Of a stretch of DNA of 64,000 nt, positions 1 to 11,305 are shown piece after piece. This DNA comes from Sesamum alatum (Eukaryota > Streptophyta > Magnoliopsida > Lamiales > Pedaliaceae). Position 1 is the stretch's first letter. Every line of letters begins with the position of its first letter. The stretch is from contig JACGWO010000013.1 of assembly GCA_034509735.1 (NCBI GenBank), forward strand, positions 17,566,136-17,630,135, in the 5' to 3' direction. The notes under the pieces were generated by a model, which saw nothing but the letters and a program-made list of their open reading frames with translations, had not been told where the DNA came from and did no database searches. Position numbers and translations under genes: made by a program.

Positions 1-872
1 TGACAAGGATATAATAGCCAAGTGTAACTGCTGACAAGTGTAATCTATGTTTTCCCTTAGTAACGGATCAATGTGCTCTATATATTCCATGGGCAGTGTA
101 GCCAGAATCAGTGAATTGGAGAATGGTACAACCAGGCTATGGTCCAAGGTCTTGTACGGGGGATGAGCAAAAGGTTGACGCCCATTTCGGGGCACAGGGT
201 TCATTGGGGGATGTGATTTGTTGCATCTCATATTTGGAAGTTTTTGTATATGGTGGGAGGAGAGAAAATTGTATTTCAATTATGCAAGGAGCTCTTACAT
301 CTATTTTCTACTTCTTCATTTGTTTATCCTCCCTATGTTATTGCTATGAAATTTAGGCTACTACGGGCCCACTAGATATGCTATAAGCTGCGTGGCTCCA
401 ATAGTTTTTCCACTGAAACAAGATGGCTAGCTTTGTAAATAATCTCTTTAAGAAAGAGCAATAATATCTAATATGTTACTGAACATTTTCATGGAAGTAA
501 CAAACATCCATCACGTATCAAATATAAACACTTGTACAATGTGAGGGGAAAATAGGGGTTAGATTAGCATCTTATAATTGAAAAGTTTCTGAGGTTGATA
601 TTAGTTAAAATCCAGAGATTATTTTGGTTCCCTGTTGTTCTGTTTCCTCATTAATTCTTGTTTATATGAATTGCTCTAACTGATAACCTGTTTTTTCATC
701 TTTGGCTCCAGATGCATTACCTTTTATCCTTTTATTTATAGTATTAGTTGCTTCATTCCGAAAGAAAGAGATATGCTAGCCACCCCGAATATGAACCCCA
801 AACAAAACCCCTCAGTCCCTCTTATATTTTCTTTCCCTTCTATGGGGTGTAATGTCTAATATACTCTTGCAG
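1..872. other. Upstream region, no gene assigned
   Basis: AT-rich DNA before the first recognised gene. A short open stretch in the first 360 bases could be the tail of an upstream gene: one frame runs about 22 codons to a TGA near 170. I recognise no protein in it. A good splice acceptor (pyrimidine tract then TTGCAG) ends at 872, so 873-917 is probably a 5' UTR exon of the next gene. Confidence 0.4.
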
Positions 873-917
873 GAAGTTGCACCGTCCTAGGATTAAAAGA
901 ATTCCTCCAACATCACA

Positions 918-3900
918 ATGGGTGATGATGCTTTCGACGAAGGTTTATTGACTGGAAAGCTGTCTAAACTCAACAGTTCTCAGCAGAGTATAGAATGTAT
1001 CCTTCCTTGTTTTAGACACTAGTAATTCATGTCTTCTTGTTTTTGAAGTTGTATCATCACACAGCATGCACGGGCAAATGCTGTGTGATCATACCACTGA
1101 ATGGACATTCTGATGCTGGGCACTTTGGTTTCTTTTCCCATGTAACATTACACATTATGGTCATAAGCAACCAGATGCATTGTTCTACGTCTTCATGTGA
1201 TCATCGCCTGGAGTGTGTAATATGCTAAATACTTCACTCCGTGCTTGTAAATTGCTTGATAGTAAAATCCTTTCTGTATAATAGGGGGATAATTATTCAT
1301 TTTCCTGTGAAAAAAAATGTGGATCGGTATTTACAGTGTTTCTTGTCTTGATTGAATACTATTTGCATCATGTCTTTCTAGATGAAAGATGTAGTGGGCC
1401 AAAAGATCTTTTGAGATTAGCTATCTGATCTAGAAATAAGTAGCCAACTATACACGCATCTAATTTATCTATTCAATCTCCGAAATAAACGTTGAACAAA
1501 CAAATCAAAAGATACCTATTCTATTAACTTGAAAGGAGAGGTAGATGCCTGCATGTTGAAGGCGTCAACGGTCAATCACTAGAAGCTTGATAACGGAAAT
1601 TGTTTACTTATATGCATTTAATAAGATAAATGAAGAAGAACGTTATTCAAAGCTTCCCTTTCCCCTGACAAGGCAATCTTCTTTTGCCCTTTGCCCTCTT
1701 TGCTTTCCTTTTTTTTCTCTCTTTCCCCCCGTGGCAGGGTGAAGGTTTGCTTTTTCTAGGGCTTCGGATGGCCTTACCTGAATTGATGGACAGATGTAAC
1801 CTCTTAAGATAACTTCTTGATCTTGTCTCAAGATCGAACTTTTTGCTTTTTCTAATTTGCCTAATCAAGAAGTTGACTTTCTTATTGCTTTTCAATCTCC
1901 TTGATTGGTCTTGTGAATTACTTTATAGTGTCTACGGGAAGAAAAGCAAACAGATCTTATAACAAACCTCACTGCATATCTCCTATATACTGCTTAAATC
2001 TACTTGCCCCTTATATGAATCCATAAAGTCATCACTATTGCTGTTGTTCTTCGAGATGTTTTGGTAACTGTGCTTAGAGTTGGTGGTAGGTCATCCTAAG
2101 ATGTACACTTTCAGATTGCCCATGTAAGCAGTTGGAGAAAAACTGGGAAAATTGCCTTGCGCAAAGTTCTGTGGTTAGTGGAATTTCTTGTGAAGCATTT
2201 CGTGGTCTATTGTGTAGCTCATTCTCTTCATTCCCATTTCTGGATACTGGCAATTAGCAGTGTTACTAATCAATTATAATGCAATTTACAATCCAAAGGC
2301 AGTGAACCTCATAAGATGAAACCATCTTCGCTGGGGTTAATGTCATTTTCATCTTTGGCATTGCTTAGGTTCAAAAGGTCTGGCTGATGTCGAAATAAAA
2401 ATGGAATCTGATTGGGTGGGTGTTTCTGATTTTTTATTCTGGATTGGATTATTTCACCTGTTTCCTGTTGTTTGGCATTGGAGGGTATAGTTTCCATTCA
2501 TTGTTAATGTAGCTAGCATATTCAAGGTGTTCTATGCTTCAGTGTATGGTGATTTAATCTCTTGTCAAGTATTGTCAATTTCTAATTTGTGGCTTATGAC
2601 TTTTGAAGCATCATAATGGTGTGGTATATATGTCATTTTTTATACATGATTTTATTTGAGTTTCCCTCCCTGAAAAGAGAGGGTGAGGAGGGCTAGTGAT
2701 GTAATGCATGCATAGTCAATAAAATTTTAACGATACAACTCTGTTGGAGTTGGTCTTTTCTTTCGACTTGATCATCCAAAGACACAATCACAAAGTATAG
2801 GCAATAACAAACAAACAGTAAATATTTAACTGTTCCCCTACGGATTTTGTCAGTGTTTCTATTGTTGAATTGGATGAAGCATCTGAACTGTAGGTGCTCA
2901 TATGATTATTCACAGTGATATTGTACTGCAGTTCTCTTTTAACATGTGATCAGCTTTGTCCCGGCTGTGCGTTTCTCACCGCAAAAGGGCCAAGCAAATT
3001 GTTGAAACATGGGAGACACTATTTAACGCTGCACCTCGGGAGCAACGAGTTTCCTTTTTATACTTGGCCAATGATATCCTGCAAAATAGCAGGCGTAAAG
3101 GTAGCGAATTTGTGAATGAATTCTGGAAAGTTCTTCCCACAGCTCTCAAGGGTGTGTACGATAGTGGTGATGAAAATTGCAGAAAAGTTGCCTCCAGGCT
3201 GGTAATTTAATCCACTGCCTTCAATCTTCCTTCCTTGACCTTCTCTTCTGTAACATGTTAGAGCAACTGCGGGACTCCTACATTCTATCTGCTTCAACAC
3301 CATTTCTTTTCTGTTGCTATGATTGCGTATCTGTGGCTCGCTATGATGATGTAGAATATGCTATTTCCACTTTTCTGAATGTACAAAGTCGGCTCCCTTG
3401 GTCATATTCAGGAGTTATTCCTTGCTTTGAATTATGCGGAATAGACAGGGAGCCTTATATTTTATTATTGCATTGTCAAATTTACATTTCTTTTTCACTA
3501 GATTCTAATGATTGTGATGCTGTTTGTTTGTTGTTTGCTGACAATTATGAGTAATATCTTGAACTTCATCCTTCTGACTTGAGCTTCTATGAATTTCAAC
3601 TAGTTTCTCTCATTTTGCAGAATTTCAGACTATAAGCTCTGAGATTCTGATGGTACTAGTATATCTTTTACATGCTTAAATTTTTGCTTTTAGAGGTAGA
3701 AAAATAATAGAAGTCTAGACAGTTTAAGAATGAAGGAATTTGAGTATAGGAAGATTTTGAAAATCTCAAGATCTATATATGCTAAAGCATGGGCCTTAAT
3801 CCGATTTGTGGAAGTCATATACTGGTGACTGGATGTATTTATGTGATTTGCGCTCTTGTTGATCTAGGTAATCATCTCAGGCCATTTTATCTTGTGTTTG

Positions 3901-6304
3901 GGATATTTTTCCTTGGCAATCACTAGTCTCCCTGTATTCCTCTGGGCTTATTGTAACTCAATCTGTCTTTCCTATCATCCTGAAAAAAATTAGATTGCAT
4001 TAGTTTCACGGAGTTTTTGTGTACTTTTCTTGTTGTGGTTCGTATTTCTTTCCATTTTAGAGTTTCTAGTATTGCACTAGATTGTTGATTGGTCTGGCAG
4101 TGGTAAAAAAATTTCTCCGATCATTGTGGTTATTGGTTCTGTTCCTTTTGTTAATTCTCCGCGTTCTTGTTCTAGTTTTCTTGATTATTGACAGCTCATG
4201 TTCTCTGTTCCTTCAATGTTTGGGACATGCTCTTAATATCAGGTTGACATATGGGAAGAAAGAAAAGTTTTTGGATCTAGGGGTCAAAATCTTAAAATTG
4301 AACTGCTTGGGAAGAATCCTTCTCCAGGCCAGAATTCTTCTCCAGTCAATAATGCAAAAACTTCGAATCCCATCAAGGTTCTGAAGAGAGATGCCAACTC
4401 TTTGAGGATTGTGAGTCCACACGTTAGATTCAAAAGACATTTTTCCATTTTCTTTGTCAATTGTTGCTATGACAATATTCTTATTAGGATCTACTTTTTT
4501 CACTGCTCCAGAAATTGGCTGTTGGCGGTTTGCCCGAAAAAATCTTATCTGCTTTCCAGTTGGTATACGATGAAATTGTCAATGAAGAAGCGGCCTTAAA
4601 CAAATGCAGAGACACTGTTTCTTGTGTACGAGACATAGAGAAAGATGTTCTGAATGTTTCATCTCAAGGTCTGATTTGAGCTAGTTTTGTATAGAACTTG
4701 TCTCATGCTGGCAATGATATGCCCCGGTTGGATATTTTTTCTTTAAAGATGGTGACTTGCATGCGTTCAGTGAAATCACACAAACAACCTCTGACATTGA
4801 TCTTTAATTTATCGTCAGGAAACCTGCCGGGTTCTGATGTTGTAGATAATATACAGCAACAAGAGAACATGCTTCAGCAATGGATTAGCCAACTTGAAAA
4901 TTTTGAGGCAATCAGAGTTGCTTTGATTTCTCAGCTTAGAGAAGCACTTCAGGATCAAGTATGAGTTTATTTTTCACAAATCTTTTCTCTGTTTGCTTCA
5001 CTTGGGTATGCTCATGTAGAGTTTATTCAGCCCTTTAGATTTTGATATGCAGACACGGCGGGTATTAATTTTTATTTAGAAACTTGTTTTATTGGTTTCA
5101 TCAACAATGATGTCTAATATAAGACGAATTGGTTGAACTGCACCACTGAGGTGTTTCTTATGTAAGTATTACAACTAATAGAGATACTTTTGGAATTTGT
5201 AAGTTTTGCAAATATAGGGTCAAGTGTTTGATGTCCTCGTACAGATGCTAAATTCATTTACATGTCAGAGTAATGTAATCTGCATTCTGAAGACAATCTC
5301 TCATACACTATTACTTTGCAGGAATCAAAGGTGGAGCTGATTCGCAGTGAGTTACTTGTAAGTGCTTCTCTCTTTGAATTGACTGCTCTTTCTTTCGCAT
5401 GCACATGCACGATACGCCCGACGTCCTTATAAAACAGTTGCAGTGCAAACTTCTGCTAGGCTGTTTGGTGCATATGTTGCCTATTTCTCTTGTTTCTGTT
5501 ATGGTATTCAGCTTATATTACATGTAGGTCGCCCGGGGTCAGATTGAGCAAGCAGCTAGTACCAGACTCAAGGTAACATCAGTCTCCGCAGCACCACCAA
5601 GCACGAACCAAGTAATAGTTGACCAAACTTTTCCTCCGGCCCTGCCCACAAACAATCCCACCGTGACACCACCTACTCATCCCTTGACTTCATTTGTGAA
5701 CTCCACAATCAGCGAAGAGGATAGCAAGAGGGCTGCAGCAGCTGCCATGGCCGCTAAACTTACTGCCTCGACATCCTCCGCTCAGATGCTTACATCTGTT
5801 CTATCATCCCTTGTAGCTGAAGAGGCTGCCTCAATGACCAGTGGCTTGAAACGGCCCAAGTTGGAGAAACCCATGATTTTTCCTGATGCCAACAATTCTA
5901 GTGGAGGTAATTCAGGCTATTTTCCTGCCAGCACACAATCTTTATCCCAGGTGAACCCATTACAGGCCCCATTCCTCCCACCTCCACCCCCACCACCGCT
6001 CGCACCTCCATCTAATTCCCCAGCAAATCAGTTGGTCCAATCTACAATGATGGGGCTTCCATTTGGCTATGGTCCGAGCAACTTACCTCCTCCTCCTTTG
6101 TCTTCGAATGTTGGCATGGGATTCGCTCGCCCAGGCCCTCCACCCCATCAAGCACAGCCACAGAACCAGCAACCGCAATCTCAGCAACCACAGGCTCAGC
6201 AATCACAGCAGCCTCCTGCAAATGGTGGATACTACAGGCCCATAGGTGTCGGATTTTATGGGCAAAGCCATCAGCCGCCTACCCCACCCATACACAGGCA
6301 ATGA
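918..6304 (+). CDS. CID-domain protein, RPRD1-like regulator of RNA polymerase II CTD
   Basis: Seven coding exons read in frame: 918-996, 2954-3201, 4243-4410, 4512-4668, 4819-4958, 5322-5357 and 5528-6304, giving about 534 residues. Residues 1-135 form a CTD-interacting domain (RPR/CID). Its typical motifs are visible: SHRKRAKQIVETW, FLYLANDILQNSRRKG and LVDIWEERKVFG. Residues 165-275 look like the helical coiled-coil segment of the RPRD family. The tail is low complexity, with a proline run near residues 423-435 and a glutamine-rich stretch near 483-505. Family knowledge: CID proteins bind the phosphorylated C-terminal domain of RNA polymerase II and act in transcription termination and 3' end processing in the nucleus. 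The start is the first ATG after a probable 5' UTR acceptor at 872. The first intron is long (about 2 kb), which may hold regulatory sequence. The domain assignment is sure; which Arabidopsis gene it matches is not. Confidence 0.93.
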
Positions 6305-6625
6305 GTTGGGAACTTGTTTTTGTATTTGTATATTAATAGGCACTGGCTGGAACTTTTAACAGTTAATCTGTAGTATACTGTAATCAGTTCACAATGTTGT
6401 TAGTACTCAGCCGTTCGACCTAGCGATATGTTACTTGTAGTAAAAATGTAGAACTACATGCAGAGTTTTTGAGTATTTTACATATAGGACTACATGCATA
6501 GTATGTTTAGCATCTTCCAATAGATTGGTTGGCCAAGACATAACAGGAAGTTATGTTGGTTTTGGCCTTGCATATATTCGCCTTACCATGTCCTTCGTTA
6601 GAGTTCAAGTTTGTTAAACTAGGCT

Positions 6626-6660
<35 letters not shown>

Positions 6661-7455
6661 CACACACAGTATCAGAAATGAAGAATGTTGGATTAGTTAT
6701 TTATGTCAAAGTGATATTTTCAATTGAGACTGATATAGTTATAGACTTATAGGTACATCTATTACATGCAAGTCTGGAAATCCATTTCTGGGCGAAACAG
6801 CTTCAAAATGTATGGTTCAAACAGTAAAGTTTGCAAAATGTTGGGGTTTCCTTCGTTTCCTGGGTGTCTCCAGTCCCCTTCTTGTTTCATCGATTGGTGG
6901 TTATCGTTCTGCTCTTTCTGTGCTCTGCTGTCTTCCTCTGAGACTCCAACCTCTTAAGATTAGTGTCTCCAGAAAGGAAAAGAGAGAATTTTCACATCAT
7001 CTTCTTCCAACCTCTACTGTACAAAAAGATAAGAGGAAGGAACTTGAATTGCAGCTCCTACTTCGTTTTCTTGCATTTGCATCGTCTGTGCCAATGGACC
7101 GGAAGCTTTCAGTCCAACGTCAGAGGCTTCACAGGTAACCGTTAGAGGCTTATCAACCATAGAAAGTCTAAGACAGATTGTCGCGAATATTCCTGCCAAA
7201 TTGAAGGGAGATTAAGCTTCAGCTCAGAATAAAGCTTTATATGCAGCTCAGGCCTGTTTTCGAGGGGAGGGGGAGGGAATATCGGATGATTTTCAGGGAG
7301 TGCAGTGATGATTTGCTTGTAAATTGTGGGAGAAATTTGTGAAATAAATGTGCAGTTCATCATCACAATACCATTGGTTCATGTTAAAATGATTTCAGGA
7401 GTTTGAACATGCAAAGGAGGTCTATTACAGTAGTATAAACTATTCAGCAAATGCA
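6305..7455. other. Intergenic, between tail-to-tail genes
   Basis: Holds the 3' UTR of the CID gene and, from the right, that of the aldolase gene. Short open frames at 6812-7138 have no recognisable protein and no splice logic. The only clear structure is the CT microsatellite. Confidence 0.6.
6627..6657. repeat. (CT)n microsatellite
   Basis: About 15 uninterrupted CT dinucleotides, followed shortly by a small CA run. Confidence 0.95.
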
Positions 7456-10400
7456 TCATAAAAACATAGGTTCTAACCTCACAGCTTGGCTGCCTGCAAA
7501 AGCAGCAGAGCGGGCAAGTTGGTTTATACGATCAAAATTCTTTTCGTCCATAGCGTTTTTCTCAAATATGGCGTCTGATAGAACAACTGACGATGCACCC
7601 TGACCAATATACTGACCCACTGAATCTGCGCGCCAATATAAGTATCAGTGAACTCATTCTCAAGTTGCCTTCAGTGTAGACAGCTTAGTCATTATGTTTT
7701 TCTTGTTTATATTGTTAGCATCATTTCTTCTATCCGCCTGTTTCTTTCGAAGTACTCTTTTCCGTGGGCGTTCGGATGGGGACACAATTGAGCAAACGCA
7801 GTAAGAAAACATGTGGAATTCTAATTATGAAGTTGCTTTCAACTTGAGAAAAAGGAGGGAAGATTATAGCAGAGGTTGAAGTGAATAGTCACATAAGCAA
7901 GAAATCTTTGAGCTATCTGACCTATGGTTATGCCTTGTGATGCAACCATCTGGATGTCAGGAAACGGCTTCTTTACTGCTGCTATATACCGAACGCCGCC
8001 TAATGCAGAGACAGGATACACCTATTACAGCAACAGAAGACACAGGAAGTAAACGTGAGAAATTATAAACTAATGCAATGAACATTTTGTCCGTTTCAAA
8101 TTCTTAACTCAAATACATAGAACCAATACGCAGGCGGTCTTCACTCTGGTCACAATGTGCTACAGTTTCATCAATGCACTTATCCGGGCTCTGTATTAGA
8201 AGACAAAACAACTCACCTTGACGATTTTGGCACCAGCCCTGGATGCAAGTAATATCTGCATGATCATAGAACTAATTCAGCAACCTTTTTATTTTCTTAC
8301 AATCACCTACGCAATGGGATTTACGAGTTTCAAACAAGAGGCCAACAAAAACAAACTTTCAAATCAATTATTTCAGTCATTACGAGCGATTTTGCATTAT
8401 TTTGTACTAAGTTCTGCAGAAATCTTAATCTCAAGGGAATGATGAAATGGAAATTAAACCAAGTAAGAAAGTAAACATACCTCTGTTGGGGTCATTGCTC
8501 CAGGTATATACAGAGCCTGGCCCTCTGCAACATCATCTAGAATCTCCTGAAACAATCAGATGTATCAAATACTGAATCAATGAAGATATCCTTTGGCTCA
8601 AAGATTATTACATTATTAATTCTTCATAAACAGAGGTCTCTCAAAGTTACATCATGCAAGGAACTGACAAACAAACTGAACGACCATTGCACATAAGTTT
8701 GACATTATAGTAGTGTTTACACCAATTAGAAATAATACAGTCAAACTTTATAGATACCTTCACCATTGCAGGACTCATTAGGAACTTAGCTCCGCACTTC
8801 AATGCATCTTTGGCATCTGCTCTATCTAAAACAGTTCCAACCTGCAACGTCCAAGAATGTAAGGTGTTTAAGTAAAAGTGAACCTAATCGCATTATTGTC
8901 AAAAGTAAACTGCCCGAGTTCATTTCTTCATGTTTATTTTAAGAAAACTAAACTTCGGATAAAAGACTGTCCATAATATCTGAAGTGGAAAAGTTTAGGA
9001 CAATCATATTTGTCAATTTAGTAACAAAATTTTCAGCATGAGTGAACATAGCCGACAAGACACATAACTGACAGTTCCGAAGGCTGAATGAAAGTTTAAT
9101 TATCTTCAATAGACAGTAGAATCCATCATGGACTGATCAAAAGATTCTTACTAATGTTTTCTTTGGTAAGGAAAGACGACGGTCCTCCCTCAAAAATAGA
9201 AAAGACTATAAAAGCAAACATGCTGCAACTCCTCATGTAGGCTCATGTTTAGATGTTATCTGCAACGTCGTTTACTGATTCTCATAAAATGGCAACCTAG
9301 AAACTAACCAATTTAGGAAACATAATCCAAGAGTGGCGGATAATTCAATGAATACGAGGCTTGAATAGCACTTACTCCTAATAATGCTGAAGGATATTCT
9401 TGGACCAAAAACTGCAAAGCCTGGGTAGAGAAAACAGAAAATATCCTTGCTGATAAATTTCCTGGACTAATCGGTAAACAAAGCCGGAGGATGAGATCCT
9501 ACATTTACCTCAAAAAAACCTGGTGTGGACATTGTGATTTCCAACTGCAAATTGAAAAGCACAACATCCGTCAGAACTCTCCATGCCATCTGAGAGATTA
9601 TTCAAACCTCACAAGAGTGTAGAAAAAAAAGTTCCAATTATTCCAATTTGTCATTTTGTCTTTCCTATTAGAAAGAAAGAAACCAGAAAAGGAAAAGAAC
9701 TCATCTTTATAATCTTCCTTAATCTTGAAGGCATTGCAGAGAGTTGGAAAATTAAGCATGCACCAAAATTACATAAAATCGACACTCCTCACTTCAAGAC
9801 TCAGTAAGCCATGGTTATATGGCATATGATCATGCAGTGACGCTTGAGACAGGATGACACACCATTAATTAATCGATCAATGGGTAACACAAGATTTCTC
9901 ACTTCTCACCACTGCATAATGCTCTTTCACTACATCTTGTATTATGTCATAAACTTAATGTGACTCCAAATTGTATAAATTTGACGATTTGCAGTGAACT
10001 GTTATGGTTATATTAGATGGATTTGAACTTACAACTGAGATGCCACCGCTAAGTGCTGCTCGTGCAGCTTCAATTGCCATCTCTGCACTAAACAGAAGAA
10101 TCCAGAGAATGACTAACAATAACAGCCCAGAAAAAAAAAAAAAAAAAAAAAAAACACAGAATTTCTTCCACCAAAGACATAACATTTAGGAAACAACCCA
10201 CAATGTTTTAGTTGCATTTGTGTGCAGCTGTCCAAGACTCCAAATAAACTCTTCTACCTTGCAGAACAAATGAATCTCGACAACTACAACAACTAATATA
10301 ATACATGCTTACTCTAATATACGCATATATATGACACACACACCCACACACAAGAACACGTGTGTGTATAAATAAGATTGTAGGGTGGAGCGGTGACCTC

Positions 10401-10639
10401 TGGGCGCGAAGGCAAGCAATTATGCCGGAATTTTGAATGTCCATCAAGACTCTGTCAGCAACAGTACTGGGATATACAGCGACGGAGTTTTTGTGGGAAT
10501 TCTTGCAGCGGAAATGAGACGAAAATCGTATACAGTAAGGACGTGCTGATGCTTTAGGAAGAAAATGTTTTATCTTTGACGAAGAGAAGAAAAGATTAAG
10601 AGGCCAAATGCTACCACCGCTGCTTGCGACCGCCATCAT
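7456..10639 (-). CDS. KHG/KDPG aldolase-like protein, probably plastid-targeted
   Basis: Nine exons on the minus strand: 10639-10398, 10087-10033, 9544-9509, 9420-9376, 8841-8758, 8546-8481, 8255-8217, 8021-7922 and 7625-7456. The frame stays open for 278 residues. About 65 N-terminal residues are rich in Ser, Lys and Arg and poor in acidic residues, which suggests a chloroplast transit peptide. The aldolase core follows: SGIIACLRA, then LEITMSTPG with the expected catalytic Glu (about E101), LLGVGTVLDRADA, FLMSPAMV, YIPGAMTPTE, and GAKIVKVYPVSALGG with the Schiff-base Lys (about K189). In bacteria this family cleaves 2-keto-3-deoxy-6-phosphogluconate to pyruvate and glyceraldehyde 3-phosphate, or 4-hydroxy-2-oxoglutarate to pyruvate and glyoxylate. 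The plant substrate cannot be read from sequence. Two ATGs lie next to each other at the start; either could be used. The gene is divergent from the ELMO gene. Confidence 0.92.
10130..10153. repeat. Poly(A) tract in aldolase intron 1
   Basis: A run of about 24 A on the plus strand, which is a poly(T) run in the sense strand of the aldolase gene, within its first intron. Confidence 0.9.
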
Positions 10640-11305
10640 GCTCTCTGGGTGGTGTCTTATTCACTCGCTCTATCTTTTGAAGCCAACAGACACAGACAGA
10701 GATATAAGTTACACACAGACCAAGATGGATGGATACACTTTGGTTAAGGAATGATTTCTTTCATTAAAATATGCTTAATACTATTTAATTTGATAATTGT
10801 AATACCATCAGTTCTTTTAAAAAATTAAGTAAATCCCCGATTGCCCACGATGGATAGATTTGCCAATGGGCTGAATTCATTGATCAAGAATCCCAACTTT
10901 ATAAGCCCAACAGCCCATATACGGTATTGAGGAGTGTAACAGTGACGGTGTGTGTAACTCAAATCATCAGAGCTCCAGTGTACAGTTGTGCCTTTCTTCC
11001 ACTGGAGTAAACTGGTGATCGAATCAAAGAATGCTTGTATGCTGTAGCTAGATAGCTTCTTGAATTCTGATGAAAGAAAGCACTACTCAGTAGAGCAAGC
11101 AACTTATTTAACACAAAGAAAAAAAGATTTTTCTTTTCTCCCCAGGTTTTGGAGCCCACTCTTCTCCTCTTCTCACGTCTCATCGTATGCATTCTTACCA
11201 GTTTTTCTGTTGTCATGAATTTCGGATTCGTGGGAGTTCCTATTTTTGATCAAATTGTTTGGGCCAGGACGACGCCCTTCGGTTGAGGTCGGGATTCCGT
11301 CGTCG
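10640..11305. promoter_or_regulatory. Divergent intergenic promoter region
   Basis: The 666 bases between the start codons of the aldolase (minus) and ELMO (plus) genes must hold both promoters and both 5' UTRs. I see no open frame with a recognisable product and no transposon. TATA-like AT-rich stretches occur near 10790-10820, but I cannot assign a start site. Confidence 0.5.

Noticed and set aside
111..356. 81-codon plus-strand frame
   Set aside because: No recognisable domain and no convincing splice context. It may overlap the tail of an upstream gene but cannot be assigned.
6812..7138. 108-codon plus-strand frame between the CID and aldolase genes
   Set aside because: Composition like translated UTR, no family motif, and overlapping frames on both strands are equally long.
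10959..11216. Minus-strand 85-codon frame in the divergent promoter
   Set aside because: Lies across the expected ELMO 5' UTR, low complexity, no homologue recognised.
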